A stretch of DNA of 64,000 nt from Neckera pumila (Eukaryota > Streptophyta > Bryopsida > Hypnales > Neckeraceae): NCBI GenBank assembly GCA_963969595.1, contig OZ018415.1, positions 12,400,001-12,464,000 on the forward strand. The letters run 5' to 3'. The notes below the pieces were generated by a model that saw only the letters and a list, made by a program, of their open reading frames with translations, was not told the origin of the DNA and ran no database searches. The position numbers were made by a program, and so were the translations under genes. Of the stretch, positions 37,462 through 49,392 are shown in pieces; position 1 is the stretch's first letter; each line of letters begins with the position of its first letter.

Positions 37462-38330
37462 TCGAAGAGCATCGCCCATATTCTTGATCCTCTTGTAGAT
37501 TGTCGTCATGGATCTCTTTCAACTCGGAAAGAGTTGTTGAACGTGAAGCAAGAAAAAGCTATCAGTTATTTTGACAAATTTTGTCGTAATATGATAGCTC
37601 AGCATGGCAGTTGGGGTATTGTTCATCTTAGTCATCACTTTGCAGACATAGGTGTTTGCATTTCATGTGAATTATGGGCACGGCCATGAAACAATTGGAG
37701 TGAATGAGGCTGAGTAGTGATTGCAAGGTCCACGCTCTCATGGCCTGTGCTGATATCTTGTGCTTGGATTAGGTGATCAGTTGTGGGTTGGATATGCTTA
37801 GTGCAGGGTGGGCTTCTATACAATTGGACTTCGCCATAGCTCCAACTCGACCTCGATGACGAGAGGGCGGGAACAAAACTGCGCAACCGGGGAGACAGGG
37901 GATGACCCAAGAGCACGTAGCTGGGACAGTGAGGCTCAGCCGGAACCAAAACTACAACACCAGTGTTGAGATGAACAATCGACCCAATTTATTATTGCAT
38001 TTTTTGCACCCTAAGCACCTTCAAATCAAATTACCACTATCAACTTAGATTTAGTTTTTTAGTCTTTGTGTCCTTTGGATGGTTTCATTAAGGCCGAAAG
38101 GATAAGGAAAAAAACTCATCCAATGCTTTTTGAGAGTTGCTTGAATGCAATTTCAGCCAATGATTTTGTATAATCCCACATTTTCGTATTTTTCTACTTG
38201 TGTGCAAGAGATGATTAATCCACGGATTACAGTGTTCGATATGCCTTGTGTTTGTTGAACTAAATCCATGGGGAAATTAAATTTGAAACTATGCAGAGTT
38301 TCTATCAATCACCTCCCTTGGATTAAACTA
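37462..38330. other. 3' flank of proteasome beta-3 gene
   Basis: It begins with an open frame continuous with the beta-3 stop (37462-37686, next stop 37687), probably 3' untranslated region. About 37700-37960 is GC-richer with a 104-codon minus frame (37635-37949) that I do not recognise. Confidence 0.4.
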
Positions 38331-38700
38331 ATATAAGGTAACTGCACCTAAAATCGCACGCCTCATAAAATGGCACACAACAAATTCTTGCCTAAAATGT
38401 ACTCCCACTATTTTATAAAACTATATGATTACTTTTAGGTACACCTATTTTCAGCATTTTGAAAACTCGTAGTTTATTCATGTAGTGTCCAAAAAATGCA
38501 TTCTAAAAGAATCTAGAATCCTATTTTGACTACCAATGGGACCCCACAAAAAAAATTCAATATAATAGTGAAAACCATGTTGAATTATGCTGAATTGCTT
38601 AACTATATGATTTAAGATGTAGTTATCTTACCATTAAGGAATGCAAATCCTATTTCTTTATTCAACACAAATTGTGTACCTCTATTTTGAACACATAGTG
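38331..38700 (+). repeat. Dispersed repeat D, forward copy
   Basis: The segment around 'cctaaaatgtactcccactatt' and 'attttcagcattttgaaaact' has an inverted relative at about 43910-44175 and a weaker direct relative at about 3122-3310. There are no clear termini. The forward copy stands directly before element A3. Confidence 0.5.
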
Positions 38701-38733
38701 CATAGTGAGGCAAAGGTTGTAGGTGACAATTAA

Positions 38734-39658
38734 CTCCTAAAGGGTTTTGACTATGTTTTCACCAAAAACGCTCCCAAACTACCATTTCTAATACAAGTAC
38801 CAAATTTTAGAAAAAAAAAGCGTTTTTGGACACATTTAATTGTAGGGTCTTGTAGTGTGCTAGTTTGAGAGGATGTGGAAAAAATTTCAAAATTTTTCAC
38901 CCTGTAGATTGCAAGATATTAGTGTTTGAATTGAGAAAAATCTTTTTTTTGGCCCTGCGAAAAATCAGGCAGTTGCACTTCACAAGGTCACATTTGTATG
39001 AAAAAATGTCCGAAATGGTGGTACTCTTTGGATTCATTCTTCAAAGCAAGTTCGATACATGCTTGAAAATTTTCAAATCATTTGGAATTGTACAATATAT
39101 AGGAAAAAAATAGTAAGTAGAAAGAAGTAGAAAATGATTTAAAACACTAAATTGTTAAGAATTTAATTATGGAATTGAAAAATGCTAATCCCTATGGTTG
39201 TAATGTTGTAATAAACAATCTACATCTAGTGTTTTTTTTGTTTTTTCAAAAACATTGGAAATTGAGTTAAATAAAGGACTTCAAAGTTTATTTTTAGAAT
39301 AAAGATTCCATAACTACCCGCAAACTAAAACTCCTCATAATTTTCATCTCATTAATTGAAGTGGAATGATTCAAAGCTTTCTATTTATATATAGATCTGA
39401 AAAATCAATTTCAATGTTTTTTATTTTTAAAGTGATTCTTTAAGAATTTTTTGAGCTGCCCGTCGTGCATTGAAAATCACATATCATACAATAACTTTTT
39501 AACCATGTAGTCAAATGTTATGAAAATTGTTGGGCCTTAAAGCTACTCCTTGAGCAAATATTGTATGGAAATTTCAAAGAAAAACATAAAAACTCCGCTT
39601 GTAATGAGCTGCCCAAAAACACTATGTTATCAAAAAAACATGTTTATTGCTTTAGCGG
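38734..39658 (+). mobile_element. TTAA element A3
   Basis: 925 bp, forward. It starts CTCCTAAAG after TTAA (38730-38733) and ends CTTTAGCGG before TTAA (39659-39662). Each terminus has one or two substitutions. The interior aligns with A1 throughout but is more diverged, closest to A6. Confidence 0.8.
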
Positions 39659-39662
39659 TTAA

Positions 39663-40428
39663 ACCCAATTATTTTATTTTTTTTAATTTTTAACCCCCAC
39701 CCAAATCCCAACTCTAACTCCACCCCACCCCCTTTTTGTAATTTTAGAGTAATATAGAATATGCAATTGATATGGAATTTTGGGTCTCCCATATCCTTAT
39801 TCATATTATATATTTGTATACGTCTTATATATCCACACTTATTTTCATACTTGTGCTTGTATTTGTATCCCAGATCAACAGCTTGGAAATTGGTTTCAGT
39901 TTTTTTCTGTGAGTAGATTGATGGTTTGTGATTTTTGAAAATCGAAAGGAAGGGGGGGGGGGGTAATCAAAAAACATGCTTTTTGCATTTTTTCATTGGA
40001 TAATAACTTGTTTTACATCATGATGTTCTATACTATAATATACACACTAGGATTCTATTGCTCTTTGAGCTCCAATGATGTCCAACTTGTCTTTGGATTG
40101 AAAGACTTTGGTAAATAAAATTCTCACATGGATGTTGGAGCTTGAAAAGCATTAGATTCTACTAAGATTCAATTTTGATATTCTTTAGCTATATTTTTGC
40201 ATTTCTATTTAAAATACAGATTTTTTTTAAATGTTGCCTAACAATTGGAAAAATATACATTTGCAAGCATGGAGTGTTGATTTCTAATTTTAGAATGTCA
40301 TGGTCAAAAAATTGCACCATGATGTCCTATATTATAATGCAAATCTATGGAAAGATTTTTAAGAAAATGAGCTTATATTTCATTTAATATGAACTGCTTC
40401 ACTTTTTATTTTGGAATTCACGATAAGT
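39663..40428. other. AT-rich DNA, no gene seen
   Basis: It contains an uninterrupted G run at about 39951-39962. There is no recognisable gene. Confidence 0.45.
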
Positions 40429-40637
40429 CACTAGAAGGAAGTTGCGTTACATTCCCTAAAAATGCGTCACCTTGTTTTCATTGAGTTCTCGTTTCAAAAC
40501 GCAGCAAAAACGCAGTCAAAACGCAAGAAAACACAAAAAACTGCATTTTTTTGGCTTTTCCACTTTGTTTTGAAACAAAAACTCAACGAAAACAAGGTGA
40601 TGCATTTTCAGGGAATGTAATGCAGTTTCTTCTAGTG
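40429..40637. mobile_element. CACTA-type foldback MITE, 209 bp
   Basis: It begins CACTAGAAGGAAGTTGCGTT and ends with the near-inverse (…TGCAGTTTCTTCTAGTG). Arms of about 80 bp pair with mismatches around an 'aacgcag(c/t)aaaa' centre. It is shorter than, but shares termini with, the element at 28313-29258. The flanking triplets AGT and ATT do not match perfectly. Confidence 0.65.
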
Positions 40638-41502
40638 ATTTTAAATCAAATTTCCATACAAAGTTTGAAACTACAAATAAAAGACACGTGACCACATCTT
40701 TAAAAAATAAATACAAAACATTACATCATAGATAGTTGCAAAATAAAGCTAAGAAAAATACAGCTATAGGCTTGTCATTTGAAGGTTATAAGTCATTGAT
40801 ACAGAAATCTTGCTAATTATCATTACAAGAAACCTAGACCCTACCAAGGGTCGTTGAGTTTTGGTGGACATGCAATTACAGGGAAAAAAATAAATAAATT
40901 TTAAATCGGAAGTCCTACGGGGCATACACGTTGACTGCTCACCTTACAGATTCATGACTGCTTTTTGGCCAAATTTCTTTTCTTAATGCACATTGTTATA
41001 AATGCTTGGAGGCCCTTCCGTGGGCTGAAAGTTTCTCTAATGGAATTTGCTATTCCAAACTTTGAAGGTATATGTTGACCAATAGCCAATTTTGACCCAT
41101 TTATTTATCAATATAGAATTCCAAGATCCGGACCCTATAGTTACAAAATAGATCTACATTCCACTCACTTTTATATGTTTCATTGCACTAGTAGAAAATG
41201 GTTGCCTCCAAAACCTTTCAACTCTCATGTATTTTTTCAAATTCCAAAATTTTACAGCCTTTATTTCAAAAATTAATTAAAATCCCAAAGTAAGCTCTAA
41301 AGGTTCCCACTGGTTCCTTCAAAAACTTTTAGGCTTTGACAATGTTTCCAGGTTAAAAACATTTAAAATCAGACAACATTTTGTAATTCCCAAAACATTA
41401 ATCCATTGTCATCAGCAGCAAAATATAAAAGGGACCAAAATAACATAGGAAAATTATACATATTTTTTACCATCCCCTGAAAAGAAGAAAACAGCCCATC
41501 TC
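40638..41502. other. AT-rich DNA, no gene seen
   Basis: No gene or element boundary is recognised. Confidence 0.4.
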
Positions 41503-41506
41503 TTAA

Positions 41507-42428
41507 CCCCTAAAGGACCAACATGCGTTTTTTGGCCGTATAGAAATTTTGGGCAGGTACGTGTGACTAGAGATATCCATATTTGAGGCTGAAATTTTAA
41601 TAGAAGGTGGGGGCGAGGAATACCTTCATGTGTACCAAGTTTCATGACATTTCAAAATACAAGTCAAAAGTTGTGACCTGATATGTTACTTTTTTTCGTA
41701 ACCGGGCAGTTTGGGCAGATCAGAAAAAATCATTTTTTCCGGAATTTTTTTTGAAATTGGTTCTCTACATTTATATATACTTAAAAAGCTTTGAGTCACT
41801 CCATTTCAATCAATGAGTCAAAAGTTATGAGGGTTTTTGGTTTGCAGGCAGTTATGGATTCTCTATTCTAAAAAAAACTTTAAAGTCGTTTATTTAACTC
41901 AATTTTCAATATTTTTGGAAAAACATAAAATCTTAGGATGTAGATTGATTATTACAACATTACAACCGTTGGGATTGGCATTTTTAAATTCCATGATTAA
42001 ATTTTTAACAGTTTAGTATTTTGAGTCATTTTCTACTTCTTTCTACTTGCTATTTTTTTCCTATATGTTGTACAATTCCAAATGATGTGAAATTTTTCAT
42101 GCATATAGACAACTTGTTTAGGAAACTGAATTTAAAGAAGCACCACCTTTATCGGCATTTTTTCATTGAAAAGTGAACTTGCAAAGTGCAGCTGCCGGGT
42201 TTTTCGCAGGATTGAAAAAATGGTTTTCAAGACTTTGAATGCTTATATCTTATGATCCACATGGTGGGATTTTCTGAAATTTTTACCACATGTTTTCAAA
42301 ATGTCATACTATAAGATCCTACGGTTACATGTGTCAAAAATTGTTTTTTTCCAAAAATTTGGTAGTTGTATTAGAAATGGCAGTTTTGGAGCGTTTTTGG
42401 TGATTACATAGTCATAAAACTTTAGGGG
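41507..42428 (-). mobile_element. TTAA element A4, reversed
   Basis: 922 bp, flanked by TTAA at 41503-41506 and 42429-42432. It reads CCCCTAAAGGACC at its left and CTTTAGGGG at its right. It is the reverse complement of A5 (44265-45186) with very few differences along the stretches I compared, and both are 922 bp. Confidence 0.87.
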
Positions 42429-42432
42429 TTAA

Positions 42433-43523
42433 TCCACCCATTTACCCCAAACAACAAAACAAGCACCGTCTATCTCAATTTTAACCCCGCAGTGCTGCTA
42501 CAGACACTAAGTGTTCAGTGGATGACTTCACTTGACACTGTAAAATGGAAAAAATTGTTTCTTCATCCAATTTATTTATTTGGAGGGTCCTTGAATACAT
42601 TTTAATGAATAGTATTGCAAAATCCCTTACTATGGATTCATTGACTTTTCTAAAGAAGAAGATACTATCCATGAATAGTTCTTGTATAGTATTTTGGCCA
42701 TTTTTTATATTTTCTCTTGATGTGAATTTTAGCCATAAAGATTATGTTTTTTGACTTTGAGTCCAACTAATGAAATGAAGCTTATCAAGTGCAGTTTCTA
42801 TTCCAATTGAAAATTTGAAAAATTTATAAATTTCAGTATTTTTTAGTAATATGAACTACAGGCCTATAACCATGGTTTGTTGCTTTTAAAATTTTAGAGT
42901 GGCACAATAACTTTGGTTTATACCATGATGTTTTACATTATAATATTCATCTATGGTGAAATTTCATACTTTTTAAGTATATTTTGTACTCTGTATTTGA
43001 TATGAATTTTCTACATTTTTTTCTTATCAAATTTATAGTAGTTTCAAATTTTCCCCAAAAAATTGAAAAGTCTATAACTTGTAGAAGACATCTATCTTCA
43101 TCTCCAAAAATAAGTATAAAATTTTCATTAATATCAAGTTGCAAAATGGATACAAAGTGTGATGACAATTGAGGCTTGAAATCAGTAGTCATGGGCCCGT
43201 CTTCACAGGGTTAAATAAATGAACCCCTTGCTCATGATGTTTATGATCTAAAGTTTGGAAAAAAAGAAAAGAAAAAAATTGCCATTGATTAGAGTTGTGC
43301 AAAGAGAAATCTCAGCTGCCCAATTTTAATATTCAACCAGGTAGTTTGCTGTAAAAGTGATCAGCCTCTTCATTTTAAATGAACATGGAGTGGTCCTTAA
43401 ATGGACCACTTTAGCCATGGAGAGAATTGAGAAAAGTATTACTTAGTATTATTCAGTATTGCAAGAGCTAATCATTGGCCTTGATTTTGTCAAGTCCTTT
43501 TAGATGTTGCAATTGAACAAATC
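42433..43523. other. AT-rich DNA, no gene seen
   Basis: It holds a short palindrome near 43385-43420 (GTGGTCC...GGACCAC). A TTAACCCC string at 42480 was considered as an element end and not accepted. Confidence 0.4.
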
Positions 43524-43738
43524 TTAGGAGACGTAGGGTCACAAATAAGTGCCTACAACAAAAATCTTTGAAAATTTATAAGTAATTCAAAGATACTTCA
43601 AAAAATATGAAACTACTTGGATTATATTCCGCATCCATTTTTCTTTCTTTGAAAAATGATCTAAAAATATTCTTATTCGTAGAATCTTATAAAGAAGGGG
43701 ACCAACCCTTAAATGGTTGCTTTTAGAGCATACTACCT
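43524..43738 (-). repeat. Dispersed repeat M, reversed copy
   Basis: This is the reverse complement of 45444-45650, with about 200 bp recognisably shared, including CAACCATTTAAGGG near one end and GACCCTA(G/C)GTCT near the other. There are no clear inverted termini. Confidence 0.5.
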
Positions 43739-43909
43739 TCTAATGACAAGTGGTTGAAAATTCTGCGCTGTTGAATCCTGGGGTTTGGATTTGCACAAGG
43801 TTTCAATGAAGTAGGATTTTGTTTGTCTCTCCCGATTTCTTTCACTCCACAAGGATTTTATGCATGCTCCTGCAGAACTCCTCTTTTTGCGCTCCATGAA
43901 ATTTTGTCA

Positions 43910-44175
43910 ATGCTTCAAGAGTATGTTTGTGCCTCACAGTTAAGCAAATTGCACATTTTCAGCACGGTTCCCCTTATTATATTGAAAAAGTTTTCATAGG
44001 TCTTGTTGGTAGTCAAATGGAGATTCTAGCTTCTCTTAGAATACATTTTCTGGACACTATGTGAATAAACTACAAATTTTCAGAGTGCTGAAAATAGGTA
44101 CATCTAAAATTGACTTCTTTCTAAAACCATAGAGTCTAGATTCTTACCTAAAATGTACTTGCACTATTCATGGAA
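43910..44175 (-). repeat. Dispersed repeat D, reversed copy
   Basis: This is the inverse of the copy at about 38393-38610. Shared phrases include 'gtgaataaactacaaatttt' and 'acctaaaatgtact'. Confidence 0.5.
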
Positions 44176-44264
44176 CCTTAGTCCCCTCTTTTGTTTCAAG
44201 TGAGTATTACATGAGCTTGTTAATTACATCTGAATTTGTGCTGAATTGAGTAGCACAAGATTAA

Positions 44265-45186
44265 CCCCTAAAGTTTCATGACTATGTAATCACCAAAAAC
44301 GCTCCAAAACTGCCATTTCTAATACAACTACCAAATTTTTGGAAAAAAATAATTTTTGACACATGTAACCGTAGGATCTTGTAGTATGACATTTTGAAAA
44401 CATGTGGTAAGAATTTCAGAAAATTCCACCATGTGGATCATAAGATATAAGCATTCAAAGTCTTGAAAACCATTTTTTCAATCCTGCGAAAAACCCAGCA
44501 GCTGCACTTTGCAAGCTCACTTTTCAATGGAAAAATGCCAATAAAGGTGGTGCTTCTTTGAAATCAGTTTCCTAAACAAGTTGTCTATATGCATGAAAAA
44601 TTTCACATCATTTGGAATTGTACAACATATAGGAAAAAAATAGTAAGTAGAAAGAAGTAGAAAATGACTTAAAATACTAAATTGTTAAAAATTTAATAAT
44701 GGAATTTAAAAATGCCAATCCCAACGGTTGTAATGTTGTAATAATCAATCTACATCCTAAGATTTTATGTTTTTCCAAAAATATTGAAAATTGAGTTAAA
44801 TAAACGACTTTAAAGTTTTTTTTAGAGTAGAGAATCCATAACTGCCCGCAAACCAAAAACCCTCATAACTTTTGACTCATTGATTGAAATGGAGTGACTC
44901 AAAGCTTTTTAAGTATATATAAATGTAGAGAACCAATTTCAAAAAAAATTCCGGAAAAAATGATTTTTTCTGATCTGCCCAAACTGCCCGGTTACGAAAA
45001 AAAGTAACATATCAGGTCACAACTTTTGACTTGTATTTTGAAATGTCATGAAACTTGGTACACATGAAGGTATTCCTCGCCCCCACCTTCTATTAAAATT
45101 TCAGCCTCAAATATGGATATCTCTAGTCACACGTACCTGCCCAAAATTTCTATACGGCCAAAAAACACATGTTGGTCCTTTAGGGT
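44265..45186 (+). mobile_element. TTAA element A5, forward
   Basis: 922 bp. TTAA lies at 44261-44264 and 45187-45190. The left end is CCCCTAAAG; the right end CTTTAGGGT has one changed base. It forms a near-identical inverted pair with A4 across a 1.84 kb spacer. Confidence 0.87.
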
Positions 45187-45443
45187 TTAATTATAAGAGT
45201 TGTTCTTGATGGACAAACCTGTCCTCACTTTGTCGGCATCGTCCTTAAATAATGACTCGTGCGCCACTTCGGAGGCAAAATTGGTAAGCTTGGTGTTTAT
45301 CTTTGAAGCAAACATGAAATGCAGAATGAACGTTGTTGTAATTTGAGGAAAGGTTTGGACTTTGGAGGAACTATATTGCATCTTTTTGTCTCATACTGCT
45401 CAAGTCTTGTTATTATGAATCACATGCATTTCTTGCAAATAAG

Positions 45444-45650
45444 GTAGGAGGCTCAGAAACCAACCATTTAAGGGCTGGCCTTTTTCATGTGGTTCCTTGA
45501 ATGGGAATATTTTTGGCTTATTTTTCCAAGAAAGAGAAATAGATGAGGAATCTATCACAAATCGTTTCATATTTTTTGAAGCATTTTTGATTTAGTTATG
45601 AATTTTCAAATGAGATGTGTTGTAGGTCCCTATTTATGACCCTAGGTCTT
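45444..45650 (+). repeat. Dispersed repeat M, forward copy
   Basis: Begins GGTAGGAGGCTCAGAAACC and ends near GACCCTAGGTCTTCC. See the inverted copy at 43524-43738. Confidence 0.5.
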
Positions 45651-46495
45651 CCATGAACCGTTCACTTGCAATTCTAAAGAAAGATGGCAAAAGCAAAGAG
45701 AATGATTGGCTCTTGCAATTGATAATGCTTTTTTCCTTGATTCATTCAATGACTATAGTGTTTACTTTTAGAACCACCTCATATCCGTTTCATAACCATT
45801 TAAAGGGGCGGTTCTTAATGCCCATGCAATTTTAGAGCCTCCACCCAAAGGGCATAGCAACTCCATCATAGTAGTACCAGTGTAAGATAGTTGTAAAGAC
45901 TATGCTCCAAAATCATTATTCCCTAATCACTCCGACGTGCAATTTTTGGATAGTGAACACGAACAGATTGAAACTCTTGTTTCTTTCTCATTCTACTTTA
46001 TCAAGTTGTTATTCTAATTAAAATGGTTGAATTTAGTGTTACTAGAGTACACATTTTTCTAAAATTACAATGTGGAAGTATATCAAGTGGTTGACTAGGT
46101 CAAAATTGCATAACTATAATTCAAAATTGGATTTGCAAAAATGAGGTCAAAGGTTTTTAAAACTCAAAAAATTTCAAAAATTCACCATGTTAGAGAACCT
46201 CATTTCAAATCCATTCCAACAAATTTTACTCCAAAAATGATAATACTTTGCTTGTAATAGACTTTATAAGGAATTTTGAAATTTTAGGCGAGGGCCTGAG
46301 GGGTTTGAATCTTTTCAAACCTTAATTTTGAAGTTTGTTGCATAAAATTCCAAATCATTCTCAATCTTTTATTACATTGGATTGGAATGAAAATATTGAA
46401 TGTAGAATTATAAACTTTACAAAATCAAATTTTTCATACAAATATGTATGTTATGCTTAAATATTCCCTCTGAAAAAAGAGCACAATAGTAGTTC
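45651..46495. other. AT-rich DNA, no gene seen
   Basis: Nothing recognisable. Confidence 0.4.
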
Positions 46496-46499
46496 TTAA

Positions 46500-47401
46500 C
46501 CCCTAAAGGCCCAAGACCTTTTTTTTGCAAAAAAATACTCAAAACTGTCAATTTTATAGCAAAGAGTAAAAAAATTTGAAAATTCTTTTATTTGCACATC
46601 TAACCATAAGATCTTACACCTAATTAGTATGAAAATGTGTGGAAAAAGTTTCAGAATTTTCCACCACACAGATTGCAAGATATCTACATTTCAAATGAAA
46701 AAAGCAAGTTTTTCAGTACATTGTGGGACTGAATTTTTTGATTTTGAACATTTTTAACTTTCATTTTTGCACTGCAGAGTTTTGAGCTTTAAATGTTTAT
46801 AGTGGAGAATTGAGTTGAGAATCTAGCAAAATAAAACAAAACTAAATTAAATTAAATTTTCATTATTAAAACAATTGTTAAGTAGAAGTAGGTACAAGAT
46901 AGGAGGAAAATCTGAAATTTTAATATATTTTAAATGGAATTAAAAAGCACCAATCACAATGGTGAAATTGTTCTAGCAAAAAAACGAAACCATGTGGAAC
47001 TTTTTTTTTGAAATATTGTAAAAGTTGCATTCAAAAGTGAATCCTACAAGTTATTTTTTTCAGGAAGATACTTTGAGTGCCCCCAAAACAAGATTGTCCA
47101 TAACTTTCTCATAAAAAATCCAAATGAAATGAATCAAAGCTTTCCAAATAGAAAAAAATATAATCTATAAGAAAAGAAAAGAAAAACACAAAAAAAATTG
47201 TTGCCCCTCGAATGTTGTTTTGAGCTTATTTGGGCATAACTTTTTTTCTCGGGCACTGATTGAAAAAAAATTATATTCCAATGAAGCTTAGCAATTTTTC
47301 TATCTTCAAAAAAAGGCTCGGAAAATCACAACAAAATTCAGCCTCTAGGTACCTACCTGAAATCCCATTTGTCCCCCAAAGGGACAATGGGCCTTTAGGG
47401 G
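46500..47401 (+). mobile_element. TTAA element B1 (second subfamily)
   Basis: 902 bp. TTAA at 46496-46499 precedes CCCCTAAAGG; the right end CTTTAGGGG is followed by TCAA, a mutated TTAA. Near both ends stand complementary phrases (CCCAAGACC; GGGACAATGGG). The left 200 bp share with A and with the 60.0 kb element the layout 'taag(a)atctt...tgtgtggaaaaa(g)tttcagaa...gattgcaagata'. The interior otherwise differs from A. Confidence 0.75.
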
Positions 47402-47405
47402 TCAA

Positions 47406-49392
47406 TTATTTTAGACAATGTGATAAATCATTTCATATATTTCAAAAAAGTAGAAATCAAAAATAATGTCACACTTTCAAGTTTCTAAAAATTCATATTT
47501 ATGTAATTGGCAAATTGACAGTTTTTTGGCACAATTGAAGGTCAAGTAGAAAATTTGAAATTTGAATGCCATTACATTTCATTGAAGATTCCAAAAAATT
47601 TGAATTTTTAATATAAGATTAGGTAGCTAAATTTTATCATTCTTGTGCTTGAGTATTGTATTTTTAAGTACTAGCTTTAATACCACTTGAAGTACCCTTA
47701 CTTGGTGATTTGAACATTACCTTGTCACCTTGTTTTTCGGAAGCCTAAATCCACAAAAACCAAACCATATGATGAATCTCATATGTTCTAAGCTTAACCA
47801 AGAACCAACACATTCTTACTTTGTGAAACTGTCCAACTTGTAGAATGTACACACAAGCCCAATTAGAGGTCATGATCTTAAGTTTAACCAGCTATACTTT
47901 GCACTTTTGAGGGCTCCAGTGAGGGATGCATCTTGAAGCTTGAGCAAGTCCCTCAATTGCAACCACTATTAAACATCTTTCTATGGTGAGATCGTCATAT
48001 GGTATTTTCTTACTTGGTGTACAAGGTGATATTAACAAGAGTCTTAGAAATGGATTTACCTACATTTTTCGATTAGATGGACTTTGCTAACAATGTTCCT
48101 AAAATCAATGCAAATATGCTTTTATCTAAGATAATGTAGCAACTCCAAAGTGTTGCAAAGGCCTCCATAATATGCCATTATTGTGTGCATGACCAAAGCT
48201 CAAGGCACCACACTTTTTGACCCCTCAACTTGAATCATTTAGACTTTAGATTTGAAATCCTTCTACATTAGAGGACATTGCATCATTTGAGTAAACCTTG
48301 TCAAACTAACATTGTAATAATAAATAACAATTAGAAACTAATTTTTTTGGAAATTTTAGAGATAACCAAATGATTTGTATCTATTTTGGCCTTAACTCTT
48401 TAAAGTCATCCATTTGCAAGAAGTGTGCAATAATTTTTTTAGGGGATAAAAAGTTTGAAGCTCTATAAACTTTGAAGCCACAAGAGTATCTTAATCTATA
48501 AGAATTTATAAGCCACCTTTGTATCTATCATGTTATCCATGCCATTTTTGAGGTCGTTAGTCATTTGGACTCACACACTTGCTTGATGTTTTTCTATATT
48601 AAAGGGACAAATAGACAGATTTATGGATCCTCATATCCATATTTTTTAAACAACACCAAAATTAGACAAAATATAATTGACAAATACAAAAATATAAAGT
48701 AAAATAATAATAAATGTAAAAACTAAAAATTTGAAATTTATATATTATAAATTTGAAATTATTATGGATTCAAAATTTCAAAATTTCAAAATTATACAAG
48801 TTTCTAATTTTTCTGGAATTATAAAAATACATACCACAAATTTCCAAACTATTAGTTTTTTAATTGAAATTTCATAATTTAAAAACTTTGAGTTTAAATT
48901 TCATAAATTTAAATAAATACATTTTGAAGGAAAATCAGTTTGGACTGTTAGCAATTGGTGTCCTTTCATTTCTACAAAATAATATAGCTTAATATTGAAA
49001 TGAATTTTTTTAATATATTTCATTAATTATAAGTGGAACATAGATACTCTTCCTTATACTTCCTTATAGTATCATTGCAATAGGTTTAAAGATTTGGATT
49101 TACTTACACATCCTAATATAGAAAAAATAGAAAAAAGAACAACTTCTATACAATCATTGATAATATTTATGTACATTAAAATAGATTTCATATATACAAA
49201 CTACAAAATGAAGTAGATTTATCATCTAAAATTAAAATCATTTTGAGAAAATAGTTGACAATTTCAAGACAAATACCTATTCAAAATTGCAAAGACGGAA
49301 ACACTTGAATCCTACAAATCAACTGCAAGATTATAAGAGAAGTGTAAATCAAATTACCTTTGAAGTTCTTTTATAAAACATAATTTGTCACA
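47406..49392. other. AT-rich DNA upstream of CFAP73-like gene
   Basis: No coding exon is seen. 48640-49000 is extremely AT-rich. The promoter of the downstream gene is presumably in the last few hundred bases, but no element can be assigned. Confidence 0.4.

Noticed and set aside
37635..37949. LTR retrotransposon signal near 37.7-37.95 kb
   Set aside because: I found no paired LTRs, primer-binding site or reverse transcriptase motif anywhere in the window.
42480..43216. TTAACCCC at 42480 and GGGTTAA at 43210 as another TTAA element
   Set aside because: The bases after the CCC do not match each other in inverse and no relative was seen in the window.
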